DNA of 64,000 bases, taken from contig OZ252253.1 of the NCBI GenBank assembly GCA_965249775.1, positions 3,410,001 to 3,474,000 of the forward strand, read 5' to 3'. Below the pieces are notes generated by a model. The model was not told where the DNA came from, searched no databases, and saw only the letters and a program-made list of their open reading frames with translations. The DNA comes from UBA822 sp965249775 (lineage in GTDB: Bacteria > Gemmatimonadota > Gemmatimonadetes > Longimicrobiales > Gaopeijiaceae). Positions 59,922-64,000 of this stretch are shown one piece after another (within the stretch, counting starts at the first letter, position 1; every line of letters starts with the position of its first letter). Position numbers and translations under genes: made by a program.

Positions 59922-61084
59922 CGCCCTCCCTGCCAGGCAACTGCCTGCTGCCGCACGACATCCACGAGGTTGCCCATCGCGAGGTTCACGTCGATCAAGT
60001 GTAGTCCCCACTCTGGCGTGATGTCGCCGCCGATGTCGTCGACGCGAGGATCCGAGGCATTCCCGTGAACCGTGACCTCGAGGAAGATCGCGTGCTCATT
60101 GCTGGTGCACCTGGCGCTGAGGAGCCCGGGAGCAGAGACGAACGGCGTCTCGACGGCGGGCCCGCCCGTGACCCAAGGCGCCACGCGTGCCGGTCCGGCG
60201 ATCACGCTTCCGCTCCCCGACAGATAAGCGTGCAGCTCCCCGCTACCGCCGCCTAACGCGGCGGGATTGGTGCAGGCCACGCTGAGGCCGGCGTCCGGTG
60301 CCCGACCGAACAGGGTGTTCTCGGGTGGAGGCGCGGTCGATCGGAACGCCGAGAACGCAATGAGGCAGCCCGTCTGTCCCGCGGCACGGCAGAGCGGGAT
60401 GCTGCGGAAGGATCCTCCGACGTCCTGCCCTCGGGCGACAGTGGGTTCGGCACCCAACAGAAGGGCCGAGACCAGGCGGTCCTGGACTGGCTGGCCGTCG
60501 ATCTCCTGGGCGACCAGCGCGGTGAGGATGAAGGAACCCTGGGAATGGCCGACGAGCACGAAGCCCCGCCCTGCGTTGTCGTTCTCGAGGTAGTAGCGAA
60601 ATGCATCCCGAACGTCGTCGTACGCCACGCCTCGGTCGAGGTCCCTCTCCCCGCCTCTTGCCATCCTCGCCATCAAGCCGGCCAGCGAGAGCTGCCGGTA
60701 GCTCGGAGCATAGGGCCGGCAGACCGAGCCGAAGCGCGCGAACTGCTGCTCCACCACCCGAAGCTCGGCCTCGTTTGGAGTCATGTCGCTGTTCGGGGTC
60801 AAGTCCGTCGAGACCGTGGGATAGACGTAGAAGCAGTCGATCGGCGCGTTCGGATCCACGCTCCACGTCTCTCGTGAAAGCGAGCCGTCGGCGCTCACGA
60901 TCGTGGTGGTCATATCCACGGCGCAGGCGTCCTGCCGGCCCGGGCGGCAGAGCCATGACGCGCCGTCGGCGTAGTCGTTGGGCTCCGCGGCCGGGGTCGA
61001 GGGGGCCTGGGCGTTTGCGCCGGCTGGTGCGCTGAGTGCAGCGGCGAGGACCAAGAGGGTGCTCAGCGACGTCGTGATTTTCAT
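59918..61084 (-). CDS. Secreted DUF3089 lipase-like alpha/beta hydrolase
   Basis: ATG 61084 begins a signal peptide (to ANAQ). The 388-residue protein has CFYVYPTVSTD near residue 87 and a nucleophile elbow GHSQG (about 180-184) with Ser, both diagnostic of DUF3089. A C-terminal GLHLIDVNLAMGNLVD carries the His. The family is predicted to have lipase-like activity; no substrate is known. Confidence 0.82.
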   Translation of the reverse strand: MKITTSLSTLLVLAAALSAPAGANAQAPSTPAAEPNDYADGASWLCRPGRQDACAVDMTTTIVSADGSLSRETWSVDPNAPIDCFYVYPTVSTDLTPNSDMTPNEAELRVVEQQFARFGSVCRPYAPSYRQLSLAGLMARMARGGERDLDRGVAYDDVRDAFRYYLENDNAGRGFVLVGHSQGSFILTALVAQEIDGQPVQDRLVSALLLGAEPTVARGQDVGGSFRSIPLCRAAGQTGCLIAFSAFRSTAPPPENTLFGRAPDAGLSVACTNPAALGGGSGELHAYLSGSGSVIAGPARVAPWVTGGPAVETPFVSAPGLLSARCTSNEHAIFLEVTVHGNASDPRVDDIGGDITPEWGLHLIDVNLAMGNLVDVVRQQAVAWQGGR

Positions 61085-61123
61085 GGAAACCAAAGCCCTT
61101 CTACAGGTTGGGATAACGTGTGC

Positions 61124-61140
61124 GGCGGCTCAAAGCCGCC
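61124..61140. other. Short GC hairpin in divergent promoter region
   Basis: GGCGGCT-CAA-AGCCGCC is a seven-pair stem with a three-base loop, followed by TTT on the plus strand. It lies between divergent genes, so may be regulatory rather than a terminator. Confidence 0.3.
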
Positions 61141-61178
61141 TTTCGGGGGAACGTACCATTTTTTCGATTGGTGGACCA
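61136..61178 (-). promoter_or_regulatory. Shared upstream element (copy D), possible promoter
   Basis: Matches 33104-33144, including CGGGGGAACGTACCAT, a T-run and CGATTGGTGGACCA. It lies 52-94 bases upstream of the leftward DUF3089 gene. Confidence 0.4.
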
Positions 61179-61259
61179 TGACAGCTGGACGGCGAGGGCG
61201 GATGGCGTGACGCGTACGTGCCATCTATGATCAAAGCCCCTCGACCCGGAGGACGGCAG

Positions 61260-62948
61260 ATGCACGTTCGGAATCGGACTTCACTTCTCGGGTTACCCGT
61301 CACGATCGCGGCGACGGTACTGGTCGTCCTCTCGGGGGCGACCCGAGCCACCGCCCAGGAACGCGAATTCATGCCGGTGACGGACGCGATGCTGGCGAAC
61401 CCCGACCCGTCAGACTGGCTGAACTGGCGGCGCACGCTCGATGCGTGGGGGTACAGCCCGCTCGACCAGATCAACACGGACAACGTGCATCGGCTCCAAC
61501 TCGTCTGGGCCTGGCGGATGGAGACGGGTGCCAGCCAGCCGACGCCGCTCGTTTACGACGGCGTGATGTACCTCGCGAATCCGAACAACATCATTCAGGC
61601 GATCGACGCCGTCACGGGAGACCTGCTATGGCGGTACGACCGTGTGTTGGAAGACGTTCCGGGCGAGATCGTGAGCAGCCGAACCCGGTCGATCGCGATC
61701 TACGGCGACAAGATCTATCTCAACTCCTCGGACGCACACATCGTGGCGCTCGACGCCCGCACGGGCGAGGTGGCGTGGGATCAGACCGTGGGGAACGCAG
61801 GACTCGGCTACCGGTACACGAGCGGCCCGATCGTGGTGAACGGAAACATCGTGGCCGGAATGAGCGGGTGCGAGCGCTTCAAGGAGGACGTGTGCTTCAT
61901 CTCGGCCCATGACGCCGAGACGGGGGAGCAGGTCTGGCGCACATCGACCATCGCGCGTCCGGGCGATCCGGGCGGTGACACCTGGGGCGACCTGCCCCTC
62001 GAGTATCGGGCCGGCGCCGACTCGTGGATTCCGGGCAGCTACGACCCGGTGACCGGCTTGACCTACTGGTCGACGTCCCAGGCTAAGCCGTGGGCTCGAC
62101 TGACCCGCGGGACCGACGGCGACGCGCTCTACAGCAACAGCGTGCTCGCGCTCGATCCGGAGACCGGCGAGCTGGAGTGGTACTACCAGTTCGTGCCGGG
62201 CGAGACCCATGATCTGGATGACGTGTTCGAGAGCGTGCTCATCGACCACGATGGCCGCCGCTCGCTCTTCAAGATGGGTAAGATGGGCATCCTCTGGGAG
62301 ATCGATCGGACGACCGGAGCGTTCGTGGCGGCGCACGACCTCGGGTATCAAACCCTGATCGACGTCGACTCACAGACCGGCGAGGTGACGTACCGTCCGG
62401 GAATGATCCCGCAGTCGGGGGTGGAGCTGGGGTTTTGCCCTGATTTTCGGGGCATCAGGAACTGGCCGGCGTCGGCGTATCATCCGCAGACGCAGGCGCT
62501 CTACATCCCCATCCACCCGACCTGTGTACGGGGGACGTTCACCGAGATCGACAAGGTGATCGAAGCGCCCTACTACACGAACAGCGGGTGGCGGTCGCAG
62601 GGGACCACCGCGCACCCCGACAGCCCGGACCACCGCGGCCACCTGGTCGCCATGGACATCAACAGCGGCGAGATCCTGTGGCGGCACTCCATGCGCACGG
62701 TCCCGTTCTTGGCGGCACTCACGACCGGCGGCGGCCTGGTGGTCGGTGCCGACACCGACCGCAATCTGAACTTTCACGACGCATCAACCGGCGACGTCCT
62801 GTTCCAGACGCGGTTGCCCGCCTCGGCGCAGGGGTATCCGATCACCTACGCGGTCGACGGCAGGCAATACGTGGCGGTGCCGGTTGGGGGCAACCGGAGC
62901 AACGCGATTTACGTCTTCGCCCTCCCGGTGGAGGCGGGTGGACGCTGA
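61260..62948 (+). CDS. PQQ-dependent alcohol dehydrogenase-like protein, periplasmic
   Basis: ATG 61260 follows CGGAGGACGGCAG. The 562-residue protein has a signal peptide to about residue 34 (ATAQ). It is an eight-bladed quinoprotein: WLNWRRTLDAWGYSPLDQINTDNVHRLQLVWAW, blade motifs (AIDAVTGDLLWRYDR, ALDARTGEVAW, ALDPETGELEWYYQF), and GYPITYAVDGRQYVAVPVGG. The vicinal CC disulphide of classical alcohol dehydrogenases is absent; the catalytic Asp region differs (VPGETHDLDD). It may oxidise alcohols or be a divergent member. Upstream start at 61218 is less likely. Confidence 0.85.
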   Translation: MHVRNRTSLLGLPVTIAATVLVVLSGATRATAQEREFMPVTDAMLANPDPSDWLNWRRTLDAWGYSPLDQINTDNVHRLQLVWAWRMETGASQPTPLVYDGVMYLANPNNIIQAIDAVTGDLLWRYDRVLEDVPGEIVSSRTRSIAIYGDKIYLNSSDAHIVALDARTGEVAWDQTVGNAGLGYRYTSGPIVVNGNIVAGMSGCERFKEDVCFISAHDAETGEQVWRTSTIARPGDPGGDTWGDLPLEYRAGADSWIPGSYDPVTGLTYWSTSQAKPWARLTRGTDGDALYSNSVLALDPETGELEWYYQFVPGETHDLDDVFESVLIDHDGRRSLFKMGKMGILWEIDRTTGAFVAAHDLGYQTLIDVDSQTGEVTYRPGMIPQSGVELGFCPDFRGIRNWPASAYHPQTQALYIPIHPTCVRGTFTEIDKVIEAPYYTNSGWRSQGTTAHPDSPDHRGHLVAMDINSGEILWRHSMRTVPFLAALTTGGGLVVGADTDRNLNFHDASTGDVLFQTRLPASAQGYPITYAVDGRQYVAVPVGGNRSNAIYVFALPVEAGGR

Positions 62949-62983
62949 GGGTGAGAGGGCCGCGGCTCAGTCGAGCGTGGGGT

Positions 62984-63736
62984 ATGATGGGTCGTCGAGC
63001 GCTCTCTTGGGTGGCCCTCTTCGGGATCGTTCTTTCGTGCAGCTCCGCCGGACCTGGCGAGCCGGGAGAGGCGCGCATCCTGATCTTCTCCAAGACCGCG
63101 GCTTTTCGGCATGCATCCATCGAGCCTGGGATCGCGGCTCTCGAGCAACTCGCCGACGACGGTGGCTTCCAGCTGGATGCGACGGAGGAGGCAGATGCGT
63201 TCAACACTGCGAACCTGGCGCGCTACCAAGCGGTGATCTTTCTCTCGACGACGGGAGACATCCTGGACGAGCCGCAGCAGCTCGCATTCTCGGAGTTCAT
63301 CCGAGCAGGAGGTGGATTCGTCGGCGTACACTCCGCCAGTGACACTGAGTACGACTGGCCCTGGTACGGCCAGCTCGTGGGCGCGTACTTCGACGGTCAT
63401 CCCAGCAATCCGGGCGTGCGGACCGGGAGGCTGCAGGTTGTGATGCCAGATCACCCCGCGACGGCGTCGCTTCCCCGCACGTGGATTCGATCAGACGAGT
63501 GGTACGATTTACGAGACCTCCAAGACGGATTGTCGATTGTCCTGGAGGTAGATGAGCTCAGCTACAAGACGCCCGCGGAGAACCCTCTACCGGATCCGCG
63601 CCCGATCGCGTGGTTCAGGGAATTTGACGGGGGTCGGACGTTCTACACAGCACTCGGGCATACAGTGGAGAGCTATGCCGATCCGCTCTTCTTGGCGCAC
63701 GTTTGGGGCGGACTCGCATGGGTGCTGGGCCAATGA
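62984..63736 (+). CDS. ThuA-like lipoprotein
   Basis: The 250-residue protein starts at ATG 62984 or 62987 with a lipoprotein signal (ALSWVALFGIVLSC). It matches ThuA: ARILIFSKTAAFRHASIEPGIAALEQLADD, YQAVIFLSTTGDIL, FIRAGGGFVGVHSASDTEYDWPWYGQLVGAYFDGHP and FYTALGHTVESYADPLFLAHVWGGLAWVLG. ThuA-like proteins are glutamine-amidotransferase-like folds in sugar catabolism (trehalose utilisation); enzyme activity is unproven. It begins 35 bases after the quinoprotein gene, likely the same operon. Confidence 0.85.
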   Translation: MMGRRALSWVALFGIVLSCSSAGPGEPGEARILIFSKTAAFRHASIEPGIAALEQLADDGGFQLDATEEADAFNTANLARYQAVIFLSTTGDILDEPQQLAFSEFIRAGGGFVGVHSASDTEYDWPWYGQLVGAYFDGHPSNPGVRTGRLQVVMPDHPATASLPRTWIRSDEWYDLRDLQDGLSIVLEVDELSYKTPAENPLPDPRPIAWFREFDGGRTFYTALGHTVESYADPLFLAHVWGGLAWVLGQ

Positions 63737-63774
63737 GCAGACAGTCAACAGCCATCGCACCGCCCGATCACCTT

Positions 63775-63895
63775 CTCGCCTTGCCCTCATATTTGACCGT
63801 TTAGCTCCTGCCCTTCACATTATCCGTACCGGTCAGAGGGCTATTTTACAAGAGTGCCGGTCAGTGTCGTGGATCCCGCTCGATTGGAGACTGAA
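63775..63895 (+). promoter_or_regulatory. Conserved leader of secreted paralog 3
   Basis: Closely matches 18539-18653, including TTGCCCTCATATTTGACCG, TTCACATTATCC, AGAGTGCCGGTCAGTGTCGT and the Shine-Dalgarno region. Likely promoter and leader. Confidence 0.55.
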
Positions 63896-64000
63896 ATGAG
63901 CAATCGAATTGCACTACTTCTCGCCGTTGTTTGCGCAACCGCAGCGTCGGGCGTCGTCTCGACCGCCGCGGCGCAGAGCAGATCCTCGAATGCCGGACAG
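63896..64000 (+). CDS. Secreted protein, paralog 3 (5' part only)
   Basis: The first 35 codons are present: a signal peptide (MSNRIALLLAVVCATAASG...AAAQ) nearly identical to that of the gene at 18654, then SRSSNAGQ. The rest lies beyond the right edge. Leader and signal-peptide identity point to a recent duplicate. Function unknown. Confidence 0.75.
   Translation, partial: MSNRIALLLAVVCATAASGVVSTAAAQSRSSNAGQ

Noticed and set aside
1..64000. tRNA, rRNA, CRISPR arrays, prophage and insertion sequences
   Set aside because: I looked for cloverleaf-like patterns, regular spaced repeats and transposase or integrase motifs and saw none that I could support.

Overview
The window is 64 kb of GC-rich bacterial chromosome from a Gram-negative lineage, probably Gemmatimonadota or a close relative. 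The evidence is the many secreted quinoproteins, lipoproteins and outer-membrane-type proteins, two BlaI/M56 (BlaR1-like) pairs, TolB/TPR and cyclase/AAA/TPR regulators, and several fragments of Ser/Thr kinase genes whose N-terminus (LNAALEGRYAIERELG-type) is typical of that phylum. I see no rRNA, tRNA, CRISPR array, prophage or intact insertion sequence. The lineage is an inference; no marker gene is present.

Layout. 1-8 kb: partial beta-propeller lipoprotein, GHMP kinase, a DUF3179 lipoprotein interrupted by an in-frame UGA, a PQQ dehydrogenase, a tandem bicupin and a TAT-type alpha/beta hydrolase. 8-13.7 kb: a cyclase-AAA-TPR giant, a methyltransferase and a TPR protein. 13.9-17.1 kb: a STAS-like protein, two membrane proteins and a pair of secreted proteins, one JAMM-like and one highly acidic. 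17.3-23 kb: GAF-GGDEF protein, secreted paralog 1, ankyrin protein, damaged LRR gene, acetoacetate-decarboxylase-like protein. 23-27.8 kb: a phosphorelay island (hybrid kinase, two HPt proteins, lone receiver, receiver-kinase) with no DNA-binding output. 27.9-40.2 kb: truncated amidohydrolase copy, BlaI/M56 pair 1 with operators, dienelactone hydrolase, ferredoxin-NADP reductase, two full amidohydrolases, and a cytochrome c/copper-protein operon. 40.4-48.5 kb: TolB-TPR protein, third amidohydrolase, cupin, DUF2203, secreted paralog 2, NHL protein, and an HTH/nucleotidyltransferase-like pair. 48.6-51.6 kb: a three-gene envelope module of unknown role. 51.6-63.7 kb: PQQ alcohol dehydrogenase plus di-haem cytochrome, BlaI/M56-TonB pair 2, small envelope proteins, DUF3089 lipase-like protein, a third PQQ dehydrogenase and a ThuA-like lipoprotein. 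Paralog 3 starts at the right edge.

How it fits together. Much of the content is periplasmic oxidation and hydrolysis: three quinoproteins, a di-haem cytochrome as a likely electron acceptor, cupins, amidohydrolases and an alpha/beta hydrolase. This suggests a heterotroph that processes diverse organic compounds outside the cytoplasm. The most notable observation is at 2942-2944: a UGA replaces the first Cys of a CxxC motif in the DUF3179 gene, and a hairpin with a GGUCU loop lies about 20 bases downstream. This points to a selenocysteine protein. Other notable structure is the scatter of Ser/Thr kinase 5' fragments, shared leaders in front of four secreted-protein genes, and several perfect inverted repeats that look like operators.
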